From the NCBI GenBank assembly GCA_000827495.1, contig KN817579.1:62001-126000 (forward strand): a stretch of DNA of 64,000 nucleotides, given 5' to 3'. The notes beneath the pieces are model-generated. The model was not told the DNA's origin, did no database searches, and saw nothing but the letters and a program-made list of their open reading frames with translations. Positions within the stretch are counted from its first letter, which is position 1. Every line of letters begins with the position of its first letter. This stretch comes from Hypholoma sublateritium FD-334 SS-4. Taxonomy: Eukaryota; Basidiomycota; Agaricomycetes; Agaricales; Strophariaceae. Shown in pieces: positions 54,627 to 64,000 of the stretch. Made by a program: the position numbers and the translations under genes.

Positions 54627-56324
54627 ATGTCGTCCCTGTCCTTTCCAGAGAACCTACATGGCGCTCCATCCGACGAAGATCGGAAAGACTCCCGTCTCGC
54701 CGCAGAGCACGAAAGCAGAATTGGTGTACTCAACGGGCAGATCGCCACGCTCGAGGCAGAAAAGGCGGCGCTGCTTCTGGCCCTCGCGCCGCTGAAACGC
54801 GACAACCCCCCGCTCCACCGCCTCCCGGACGACGTTCTCCGCGCAATCTTCGTGGAATGTCTCGATTGCACACGAAATCCCACCATGGCACGCACCGACG
54901 CCCCCGTCCTCCTCACGCGCATATCCAGCTACACACGGCGCGTCGCGCTTGCCGCGCCTGAGCTCTGGGCTGCGCTCCATATCCCAATAATGACACCCTC
55001 AAGGAGGAGTGACGACGGGAGCACGGAGGTCATGGCCGCACGCGTGCGCGGCGTCGAGGAGTGGCTGCTCCGGCGCGCGGCCAGCATGCCGCTGAGCATA
55101 ACGGTACACGAGCCGTGGAGCGGCGACGACGATCCGCCGGAAGCGGGCTTCAACAACCCTTTCACACACTGGGTCGTTACCGTCCTTCTGCGGTGCTGCG
55201 CGCGGTGGCGCGACGTGAGCTTCCTCCTTGTGTCGGTCTCCGCTGTGCACCGCATCGCGGCGCTGACCGCCGCCAACTGCCCTGTGCTTCGATCAGTGTC
55301 TCTGCACGGACGACGCGCCGGGTTCTCGCAGGGGGCGAAGGCCTGGAAGAACAGCCGTCTCTTCAGCGGACCCGCGCTCCAGAAGTTCAGCACTACGCTG
55401 ATCGAGCGGGGCAACGGTACGCGTCTGTATAATTTCGACATACGCTGGGCGAACATCACCCACCTCTGCCTGCGGGGCGTGTTCAAAGGCAGGCAGCACT
55501 CCAATGACACTCAATTCCACCAAGTCTCTACAACTACCCTGCGGGCGATACTGCGCCAGGCAACGCGGCTCGTCAGCCTCGATACCGCGGTCGTATCGAC
55601 GATCGACGCTGGCGGCGCCATCCCCCTCCCCTTCCTCACGGCTCTGACGGTGTCCGAGGAATACGACAAGGACTACCGCGGCGGGATACTCGAGCACATA
55701 CGGGCGCCGCACCTGGAGACAGTGTCATACACTATGCAATTGGAGCGCCCGATACCACCCCCGTCGCTGACTGCAGTCCTGACACACGCGACAGAGGTGC
55801 AGGAACTTTCCCTGTCCCTTTCGCACAAAGCGGACGCCGCACCGCACGCGTCTGTGTACAGGCCCATCCTCGCGCTCTGCCCGTGCCTGAAAGCACTGCA
55901 CATCGGGGGATGGAGAAAGACCCTCGCACTCGACCTGCTCAGCGATCTATCAGGGGACCTGGCTGCCGGTGGGACCCCGCTGTGCCCCGTGCTGGAACAC
56001 TTCCGGTGTGACTCCACGCTGGTCGTCTCCCCCGCCGCATTGTACGCCTTTCTCCAAGGCCAGCGCGCCGACGGGACGAGGTGGAAGTCTGTTGCGCTGC
56101 ACGTGTGCTTCCGCGACGCTGACGCCGTGCCCGACTACGCTGAGTTTTGGCGGCTGTCCGAGGCGCCTGGGGTCAGTCTGCGGCTCGCTACGCAGTATTC
56201 TGGTGCGAAGAGGTTAATCATGCGGCCGCTGGACGAAGGTGCTGCATTCTTATGGGATAATTGGGAGCCAACGAGGTTGCCGCGTCCGTTACATGCTGGG
56301 TTCGACTGTGTCATGGATGTATAG
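54627..56324 (+). CDS. F-box protein
   Basis: A single-exon gene of 565 residues. A short coiled coil (ESRIGVLNGQIATLEAEKAALL, residues ~29-50, written in part) precedes the F-box at ~62-108: LHRLPDDVLRAIFVECL, P-V-L-L-T-R-I-S-S-Y-T-R-R-V-A, and APELWAALHI. The rest has the leucine-rich periodicity (ITHLCLRGV, LTALTVSEE, VQELSLSLSH, LKALHIGG) common in the large mushroom F-box families. F-box proteins link substrates to Skp1-Cullin-1 ubiquitin ligases. The substrate cannot be told. The ATG at 54627 opens the frame. No stop or frame slip. Codon use is GC-rich, unlike the AT-richer flanks. Confidence 0.88.
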   Translation: MSSLSFPENLHGAPSDEDRKDSRLAAEHESRIGVLNGQIATLEAEKAALLLALAPLKRDNPPLHRLPDDVLRAIFVECLDCTRNPTMARTDAPVLLTRISSYTRRVALAAPELWAALHIPIMTPSRRSDDGSTEVMAARVRGVEEWLLRRAASMPLSITVHEPWSGDDDPPEAGFNNPFTHWVVTVLLRCCARWRDVSFLLVSVSAVHRIAALTAANCPVLRSVSLHGRRAGFSQGAKAWKNSRLFSGPALQKFSTTLIERGNGTRLYNFDIRWANITHLCLRGVFKGRQHSNDTQFHQVSTTTLRAILRQATRLVSLDTAVVSTIDAGGAIPLPFLTALTVSEEYDKDYRGGILEHIRAPHLETVSYTMQLERPIPPPSLTAVLTHATEVQELSLSLSHKADAAPHASVYRPILALCPCLKALHIGGWRKTLALDLLSDLSGDLAAGGTPLCPVLEHFRCDSTLVVSPAALYAFLQGQRADGTRWKSVALHVCFRDADAVPDYAEFWRLSEAPGVSLRLATQYSGAKRLIMRPLDEGAAFLWDNWEPTRLPRPLHAGFDCVMDV

Positions 56325-57814
56325 ACGATGGGGAGCAGTTTTCAATCCTGAATGGCGGAACTGGCTGCTGATCAACCCCGTATTTCATTGCACTTCCACG
56401 ACGTCGGGCACCTTTCCCTCAGCTCCACGAGCGCGCTGCTGGATCGGTATTCAAGGAACCATGCGCGATTTCCAGTTCAGGGTCTAAGTTCACGCACGCG
56501 CCGGCTAAGTATATTATTCTTGACACGTACTTGAAAATCCTTGCAGGCTCGCAGTATGCAGGAGCATGAGCGTCAAAGACACAAAGCGCATCCAAAGCGC
56601 ATCCTGCTAGATTCTGCGTAAAGCGACATAATGTTGCTATCGTACGTCAACTACATCACCGAATCGAATAGGAGTCGGCACTCGGCCTCATGGGCAAGGA
56701 ATTTCTGCAGATCCTGCCCTAGGTCTGGTGGATTCCCTCGGCTGTGAACGGCAGCGACGGTATGCGCGGAAGTGTGACGTTGAACACGGCCGTTTGCTTG
56801 TGCAATATCGGGATTTGCTTTGGGGGCCACACAGCAAAGATATGCACGTTTGAGAGTGGTGTGCAGAACATCTTCGAAAACAACACACCTGCAGTGAAAC
56901 TGTGCTATGATCATCACAGAGTGCTTTCGTGTGAGTATTTTTTGCTGCGTCATGGCACTGATGGCAGCACATTCTTGGCGCACTTCCCCATACGAAACGC
57001 GAGCAAGGCCGTCGATTCTCTGCATTCTATCGACCCATAGAAGCCCGGGGCAGCGGTAGTTCACGGCCTCACGCTAGTAGAGCTTTTGACATATCCTGCG
57101 GCTTCACTGGCTCATTTGCGACTTTTAACCAATGAAAGGCGGCCGTGTACGCATCAAATCTAATAATATCTTACCAATATTGCTCAGGCACTTTCGTCAG
57201 CGCGAAGGGCATCATCGATGGCCAATGCTGACACCCGATGGGTGATCCGTTTAACAGAATCAACAGACGGTGTGCACACGGTGTGCATCGACCAGGGTTC
57301 GAAAGCAAATTATGCATCATGAACATGAGGTGAAACAAATACTTAGCACAGCCTGTATGAGAAATCCTCCCCATCATGTCAATCATTCTCACGAAAGCAA
57401 CGTCAAGTAAATGACAAGGAAAGCGACTCCAGATAACACCGAGAAAATGGATTCGGCGGATGGAAGGAACTACAAAGAAGATAGCGCTTGTAGGCGCACA
57501 AAATTCTACTTTGATTCATCCTTTTTTTCCTTCTTTGCCCACCCCCAAAAGAAAACCAGTACCACATAGCCATTGGGCAGTGTAAAAGGGATTGTCAGAG
57601 CGGAGGACAGAGATAAGCTCTGTTCGAATCAATCTCGCACTCTCATGATCATCTCGAGATCAGGTAAAGGAAGTCGAGAGGAAATGATATTCCTTTTGGC
57701 CTTGGCGAGCTCATGAGGCGATCGTATGAGAGAGTACATCCTTTCGAAAGAAGAAATCACCAGTGGTGTGTCTCCCATGATGTCCAACAATAGCCCGCCA
57801 CCTACAGCAGCGGA
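56325..57814. other. Intergenic, no clear gene
   Basis: Short frames only on both strands. A minus-strand 137-codon frame (56651-57064) is His/Cys-rich but matches nothing. GTTCGAATC at ~57620 recalls a tRNA B-box but no cloverleaf follows. Confidence 0.35.
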
Positions 57815-57820
57815 TATAAA
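57815..57820 (+). promoter_or_regulatory. Putative TATA box
   Basis: TATAAA, 50 bp upstream of the ATG at 57865; an out-of-frame ATG overlaps its end at 57820. Position-based inference. Confidence 0.4.
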
Positions 57821-57864
57821 ATGAGAAACCAAGCGAAGAGGGACACTACGTCCAACGTATCAAC

Positions 57865-59069
57865 ATGACGGCATACACCTACCAAGATATCATTGCCGCG
57901 CTATTCGTCGGAGCGCTCGGGACGGGGATGTACCTTTGTACATTCGCGTACGCTCTGCGTTGGCTGCTATTCAGCGACCAAGGGTGGAAACGACGCGAGA
58001 AGATTAACTGGAAGATTCTTACGCCGACTTTCGCGATGTGCACGCTGACCTGTACGCACGTCGCGCTCGCGGCGGTCACCACGGTGGAGTGGGTGACTAA
58101 TGTGATTAACCATGTTCCGCCGTCAAACAAAGTGCCGTGGACCCAGACGGTTATGGTGAGATACACCCCGTGCTGCTCTATATTTTTCCTGACTTTGTTC
58201 GTTCCAGTGCGGTTGCGCTAACTCTACCGTCCTCATCGCCGATGCGTATCTGGTAGGTGGTCCTAGTCAAGATAAGTAATAGTCTGTACGTTGACACCTC
58301 TCGCAGATCTACCGGTGCTGGATTCTTTTTTCACGATCTGTGAAAACAATTATCTTCCCGTCGCTCCTCTGGATCGGCGGCGTTGTGTGTACTGTTATCC
58401 AGCTCTACTGGCAAGCCATCAAGGGCACCGACAACACCAGCGCCTGGACGCCCGTGAATATGACCGTCGGCCCAGGGTCCGTTCTCACGCCATTTTGGGC
58501 ATCGACGATTATCATCAACCTCTACACTACAGGTACATGCTTGATTTGATCTCTACTAGCACCTTGATATTCACGACGTGTACTGAAATGCACAGGCACA
58601 ATCGTGTATCACATTTGGTGGGTGACGAAGGAGCAGCGCCAGATGCACGCCACCCCCGCTCACGACCTGCAATTTATCATCCGCGTGCTGCTCGACTCGG
58701 GCATGCTCTACCTCTTCATCACGGTCCCGCACTTCGTCGCGTGGTGGATCCCCAACGGCTCCGGCGCGATACCCGTGCTTGCGAATTTTGTGGGTCTGTC
58801 CGCCTGTCGCGTGCTTACAAGCTCTGACACTTTCTGTCATGCAGAATCTGCCGGTCACGGGCAGCGCCTTCAACCTCATTAATATAAGAACATCGCAGCA
58901 GCGCACGATTGGTGACAGCGTACCGGCTGGGGATGTGTCGGAGTTGCACTTCTCGTCTCGACCACCCATTGACCTCGAGAAATCCGTAGATGACCGTCAG
59001 CACATCAGAATCGACGGCTCTGAGTCGGAGACAAGCAGCACCTTGGGAACCGCCGCCGCCGCAGCGTAG
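57865..59069 (+). CDS. Multi-pass membrane protein, mushroom seven-TM-like family
   Basis: Exons 57865-58155, 58208-58252, 58307-58532, 58596-58789 and 58845-59069 give 326 residues in frame. Hydrophobic segments: IIAALFVGALGTGMYLCTFA; ILTPTFAMCTLTCTHVALAA; STVLIADAYLIYRCWILF; IIFPSLLWIGGVVCTVIQL; WASTIIINLYTTGTIVYHIW; LQFIIRVLLDSGMLYLFITV; and LANF/VTGSAFNLINIR. The LIADAYLIYRCW and I-x-L-x-T-T-G-x-I-x-Y-x-I-W patterns are shared by a large family of uncharacterised mushroom seven-helix proteins, possibly receptor-like. The C-terminal ~70 residues are cytosolic-looking, Ser/Asp-rich and end in poly-Ala. Ligand and signalling are unknown. Confidence 0.85.
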
Positions 59070-62049
59070 GAGCGGCATTTCTCTTGGAATATTTATGTGC
59101 CATGAAACACTAATTATTGAACATACGACATCGTTTCCGATTTACCTACAACAAACTGTAGTCACTGGTCAGTAACTTTGTATATACTATATACACGTAC
59201 AATTGAACAAAGTATCAACAAATAGCAAGAAAAGCAAGCTAATTAGACAGTAATATAAAGTCAATCGCATCTCCGAAAACAATACAACGGTGATCTTTGT
59301 AGCCCAGTATCCTAATCTTCAGCTAATCGCATTTGACATCTGAGAATATCAGAAACAACCGTGCCCGGCGTGGTTCGATGCCAGCGTGGTCGAAGGGGTC
59401 AAGCTACAAGCATACCTTTAACGACCCGAAACCAAACTCCCTGGCGGGTAAGGTAAGCGTGGCGGCGTTAGTAGGTTGCTTGCTTGGGATGCAGAAGGTA
59501 GCGGTAGCCGCACGTATGCAGCCTGGTCGCGGCGTGAAGCGAAGCGGACGCCGCTTCCAGTTAGATAACCTGGTATCCATCGTGCACTGGAGTCGCTAAA
59601 GGCTTGGAGGAAACCTTGACAAACGCACACCGCGAAGTACGCGGCAAAGCCGGGAAGTGCGGGACACGCGCTAGAAGGAGCATTGGAACCTTGAGCGCAT
59701 TGGGTATCGATGGCCAGGAACGAATGAGCGCAAGTAGGTGCAGAGGAATGGATTGACGGCGCCTCGACGCATATAACGACACGCGGGCCCACGAATAGGC
59801 ACACGAACGCGGAAAGAACCCGCATTGGACAGAGCGAGCGAGCGCCATGTTGATAGATGAGGCGTAGCTCGGTTATCAGACTACGAACGGTGATATATAG
59901 GGCGCCCAAGCTGTACGTCGTAAGCAGTATGATCGAAGAGGAACGCGCATCGGCTGAGTATGAAGGCGGTCGCGAGGAAGGGGTTAACGAACACATCAAA
60001 TGCGCGGGGAAGAGACGCGGCGATGGTAATGGCAGTTCACCCATTTCAGCGAAGACTGCAGGTTGTCGTGGGCGCCCAGATAATCTTTAATCAGGGCAAT
60101 GTAAACGCGTCCAGGGGCCACAGCGTTCGGTGCTCACCGGGCCGCACGCGTAAACCAGTAGTCGGGCAGAGCGTTCATCGTACATACGCGGCTGCCTAAT
60201 CCGCAAATCTTGACCTTGATGAGATCATAGAAAGGCTTGTAGGAACACCAGTGCCGAAAGTGAGAACACTAGGGACAGGCGGGATACAGGGAGGGAAATT
60301 GAGGTCGAGCGGAGCGGCGAGCGGGAGATGAGGTCGCTACGAGAAAGCGAAGTTGGTCAGTATGTGAATACGGTTGGGAAGGCGCACCGACGGGACGCAC
60401 GGGAAGGTGAGGAGTGAAGCTTTGAAGCTTTAACTATGTATACGATCGCCACAGCGTCGCTCGTGAAGCTTGGCTTCAAGCTGACGACAGCGCGTTAAGC
60501 CCTCAAGCTCAAGGCCTCAAGGCCCCATACATCACTGGGCGCGGTTCCCGACGCATAGCCCATCGCTGTCAAGGATACGTCCTGAAAACGCGGGAACGGA
60601 TGGTATAAGTCGAGCATAGTGTACATCTTGTACTGGATGTGGATCGGCCGAGGCGTTGATGTCCTTGTCGAGCAGGAGGGAGCAGGCGTCGGAGTGGCAC
60701 GGGGAAAGAGGAAAGAGGGCATACAGCGGTTCGGAAAGGTCTTCCAGAGGACGGGGAGCACGAACGTCACGGCTGAAAGAGGTCGGCACGAGTGAGTGGG
60801 TGAGGAGTATAGTGGTGGGTGGGGACGCACGGATGAGAGTGGGACGAGGGTAGCGTCGACGTTTATCTGCTGGCTACGAGGGTATTCGTGTCGTGAGTGT
60901 TCCATGACGGTACCACGTAGCTAGATTCTACTAGGCATGCCGTGTCAGCACTTCAACCGGGTAAACGGAACAGAGAGGTGGGCTCACATTTCCCATCGCA
61001 CGCGCCGCGTCGGCAGTCCCGGTGTTCCAGAATACCTAGCTTCAGGTTGGGAAATGAACGACGGCGGCGCAGTAGCCGCACGCGAGACTGCGCGCATAGG
61101 AAGAGACCAATCCAATGTCAGACCCAACACGCCCGGGCGGCCAGGGGAAACCTCATCCGGGCGAGGGATAGCGGCGGGAACAACGTAGAATACTGGGGGC
61201 TGGGGAAAACGGTAGTGAGGAGAAACAGACGCTCGAAGACGAGGAGTACGGCGAAATAGAGGGTGCGGCGGCGGTGGTGGCAAGGTGGAGGTTATGATGA
61301 CGAGAGTCGTCCCCACGTCAGTGATGTGGCGGTGCATGATGGCCGGCTGAGACCGTCCCGGAGCGCCGAGGCCGCAAGCGCTCCCAAGGCGCCCCTCGGA
61401 GCGATCCAGGAAATGGCGTCGTGCATACTCAATCTGCCAGTGCTTGACCTAATTTCTTGCGTCTACGCTCTCCATTAAATTACTTGTACCAGCTGTGAGA
61501 TGCAAAACTGGGAATCAACGTATCAAGCAATGTGTCTAGTGCTGCAATCCTCGAAAATAAACCAGCGCCTATCGCTTGGCTATCGTGTTATTACAGAAGA
61601 TAATGTACAAATAACACGACAATCGCATAGCGAGAGATCATGGTGGCAAGCAGAAACGGTAATGACTAAATCTTCACTTTACTTGCGCTCATCACAGGGC
61701 AATCAGCGTTTTCAGAGTGCCTGAACGCAACAGATCTAGCCACCCGCGTGCGCCTACGGAAAGTCCCGAACGCGACATGATAGACCGTACCACATGCCTG
61801 TTTGGTGCACCGTCAACGTGGGCGTGGAACGCGCCGAAAGAGAATCTTTGGTAGGCACCGCGTATATCATGATTATCATCCGCGGGATGTGGCAGCCAAA
61901 CTCGCGCTAAACGTGGCCAGTAGGTATATGCGGAAGAACTCCCGCGGGCAGAGCGATGGAAAAGAATTTATATTCGCACAAACCAATCAATGCATTTTAT
62001 AAAATAAATGGACAGTAATCAGTAATATACCATCGTATCCTGATACCCA
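59070..62049. other. Gene-poor, partly GC-rich decayed DNA
   Basis: 59380-61400 is GC-rich and open on both strands. Minus-strand hydrophobic patches (SIILLTTYSLGALYITV; RVLSAFVCLFVGPRVVICV near 59900) suggest a decayed membrane-protein gene like those around 30-34 kb, although I found no long sequence identity to them by eye. 61480-62040 is AT-richer NLR 3' flank. No intact gene. Confidence 0.4.
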
Positions 62050-64000
62050 TCAGTTATTTCCAGCCGCAGACGTGCGACGAATATATCTGTACACCGCATC
62101 CCGCAGGTGGCGGCGAGGCGTGTACGTTAGACAGATGCGTCTTATGCGCCGATTGATCACTGCAAGCAACTTGTCGGATCTGGGGCATGAATCAAGGATG
62201 GGAATAAGGAGTTCCAACACAAGGACCCGGTTCCACTCATGGATGTTGTCTGCTTCCCAGTTGCGATCACGTATGTACGGATTGATGTTGTCGTTGCCCG
62301 ACCAAATATTGCGATCGAAGTTCTGTGCTGCCAATGATTTGGAAATTTTCAATGCAGTGTGGATGTATGGGTTTTCGCGAGAAACCCCAGGATTGATGTG
62401 CGAAAACCCAATCCCCTCGTTTATTGCACAAATGGCCCCTAAATCCCAAACTGTCTCGTCCTCCAGCACCTTTGTAAGGTATTTGTGATGGCCTATTCCA
62501 CTTGATGGTAAAATGTCGCCCAACATCTGGCTTAAAGCTTCAGAATCTTTCAACTGCAGATATTTGTTGAGCATTGTTTCAAAAAAAAGTCTGAACCGCA
62601 TTGCGTATTTTATGTAGCTCTCTTGGTACTTGAGCACACTTGTGGCCGTGTTAATCGACAGAAGCTATTAAATTTATGCATTGTTATTTAGGAATAAAAA
62701 ATAAGTAGGAGAAAATACCTTTCGCTTTAGCTGCAGATCCTTAAGAATCCTGACTAAACGCTTAAAATCACCTGTCCGCTCCAGGTGATCCCAAATCAGA
62801 TGTAGCTCATGTACTTGCAGAGCTTCTGAAATTTGATTTAACTTGAAATCATCAGTTTTTTTAAATTGTGGGTGTGAGGTGACGGCATTGTATATATAAC
62901 GGAACTCCAGCATTGATTGATTCGGTTGAGGATAGGAGTTATTATTTAACTCCGTTTGCGAACAGAGCCACTTGAATCCCTTGTCTACCAGTCGGGATGT
63001 GTATTGGTTCTTGTCAATGTGAAAATATCGACTCCGCTTTGGGTCGGCAAGGAAATCACTCAGCGATGCATGGGAAATGTAGAAATGACCTTCGCCAAGG
63101 GTGTCAGTGACGGAAGCAAGCGACAAGAATATTATATCCACATCTTCCTGATCGGCACCGAGGAATGCGGCTATATCCAATGACCGGCGTGTTTGTCCAA
63201 TGTGAAAGAAGTAGTTCATCAAAATTGCCAGGATATCTAACATGAGTTGGGTGTCTTGAACAGACGAGAGAATATGCATATACAATGCATCGATCTCCGC
63301 AAACGGAACATCGCTTGAGCGTGCTGCGCGGATACCCAGAACTACGTCCAATTGTTGACGGGGAGAGACATTCAGGGCAGAAATATATTGGATGATGACG
63401 GAGGGGTAGATGAATTGACCGGAGGATTTTGCGATCAGCGTATCAATCACCGAGGAAGTTGGCCATGACGGTGGAATATGTTCCTTCAGTGGATGTGTTT
63501 CTTTGATGTATTGGAACGAATCAGTCAGGAAGAGGCGAATGTCGTCGCGAGTTGTGTAGCTGTTATCCAAAACCAACGAGTCCCACAAGTCGGCCAGTTC
63601 CGCGGAATCGAAGGAGAATCTGATGTCGGTCTCCGGCCGGCTGGAGACAAGGAAAATGAAGGGGAGTTTATGGACGCATAATGCACGCGCAATAGCACGT
63701 AGTACGCCCCGCCGCTGGCCTTGATCGTCGCATTCATCCAGGCCGTCAATTAAAACAAGCCGGGGCGACGAACTGTGATATGCGAAGTATCCGGACTGTA
63801 CGAGGTGTCTCAACGGCTCGACAATCAGCAAGTCAATTTGGGCGTCGAGAGTTTTTTCGAAAATCATGGGATCGCGAACAATGGCAGCATGAAGAGCGGT
63901 AGACATCTCGGGTATCCTGGCTGAGATCTGGGATGCTATAGTCGCAATGAGCGGGCCGGGGTGGTCTCGTGAACTGTCGGACCTAGAGAAAAAGAAGCTG
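62050..64000 (-). CDS. NACHT NLR-type receptor (copy C), N-terminus beyond window
   Basis: Two exons are seen: 62719 to the window edge, and 62050-62664. The NACHT part has Walker B LVLIDGLDEC and FLVSSRPETDI, then W-D-S-L-V-L and the YISHASLSDFLAD block. Walker A lies past the edge. The last exon, 204 residues, has ENPYIHTALKI, LLIPILDSCPRSDKL, INRRIRR and YTPRRHLRDAVYRYIRR, ending with GNN. It is clearly a paralogue of copy B but its tail is shorter and diverged in the first 100 residues. The frames are intact within the window. Same orientation as copies A and B. Confidence 0.9.

Noticed and set aside
54654..55712. Minus-strand frames opposite the F-box gene
   Set aside because: The plus strand has a full F-box protein without interruption.
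57600..57650. Possible tRNA because of GTTCGAATC
   Set aside because: No matching acceptor stem, D-arm or anticodon arm could be drawn.
1..64000. CRISPR arrays, bacterial-type operons, rRNA genes
   Set aside because: No regular spacer-repeat pattern, no Shine-Dalgarno-linked gene rows and no rRNA-like segments. Introns and families are fungal.

Overview
The window looks like a scaffold from a basidiomycete fungus, most likely an agaricomycete. Spliced genes have 45-70 nt GT-AG introns, and there is a DUF6698-type gene, an F-box protein, a seven-TM-like membrane protein, NACHT-type NLR genes with the short N-terminal exon usual in mushrooms, a Plavaka DNA transposon and a DIRS-like tyrosine-recombinase retroelement. 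Many single Ns, one 823-base gap and homopolymer-type frame slips point to an older, error-prone draft assembly. Several of the odd structures below therefore need read-level checking.

Layout. 1-4.7 kb: an intact 887-aa orphan ORF and a small membrane ORF. 4.75-9.5 kb: two RNA-processing genes on the minus strand, a SWT1-like PIN endoribonuclease and a PCF11 cleavage/polyadenylation factor. PCF11 is scrambled by a ~515-bp internal inversion and a ~950-bp insertion that carries a piece of a fungal transcription factor. 10.6-18.1 kb: three plus-strand spliced genes (two unrecognised, 481 and 479 aa; one DUF6698-like, 358 aa), followed by AT-rich and then GC-rich non-coding DNA. 21.2-22.0 kb: an orphan, frameshifted C-terminal tail of an NLR gene. 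22.4-30.25 kb: a DIRS-like element (gag, RT/RNase H, truncated recombinase) enclosed by perfect 1.5-kb inverted arms and holding a 1.28-kb tandem duplication. 30.3-39.8 kb: GC-rich decayed repeats lying as direct copies on either side of a complete 772-aa NACHT NLR gene.

39.77-51.68 kb: an 11.9-kb TIR-bounded Plavaka element with TTATAA-rich subterminal repeats. Besides its transposase it carries broken pieces of argininosuccinate lyase, pyrroline-5-carboxylate reductase and a 2-hydroxyacid dehydrogenase, plus a ~600-aa coiled-coil gene. A ~0.84-kb TIR element sits next to it (51.78-52.62 kb). 53.1-59.1 kb: a 222-aa four-helix protein resembling MLKL-type N-terminal domains, an intact F-box protein and a 326-aa membrane protein. 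62.05-64 kb: a third NLR gene that runs off the window.

How the genes relate. NLR receptors, one possible four-helix death-effector protein and dense transposon/repeat DNA are intermixed, which is the usual setting of fast-evolving fungal allorecognition/immunity genes. All three NLR loci end in the same ~200-250-aa C-terminal domain that I cannot name. It sits where WD40, TPR or ankyrin repeats usually lie and is perhaps the best candidate here for an undescribed module. The Plavaka element is the best candidate for gene capture by a fungal DNA transposon.
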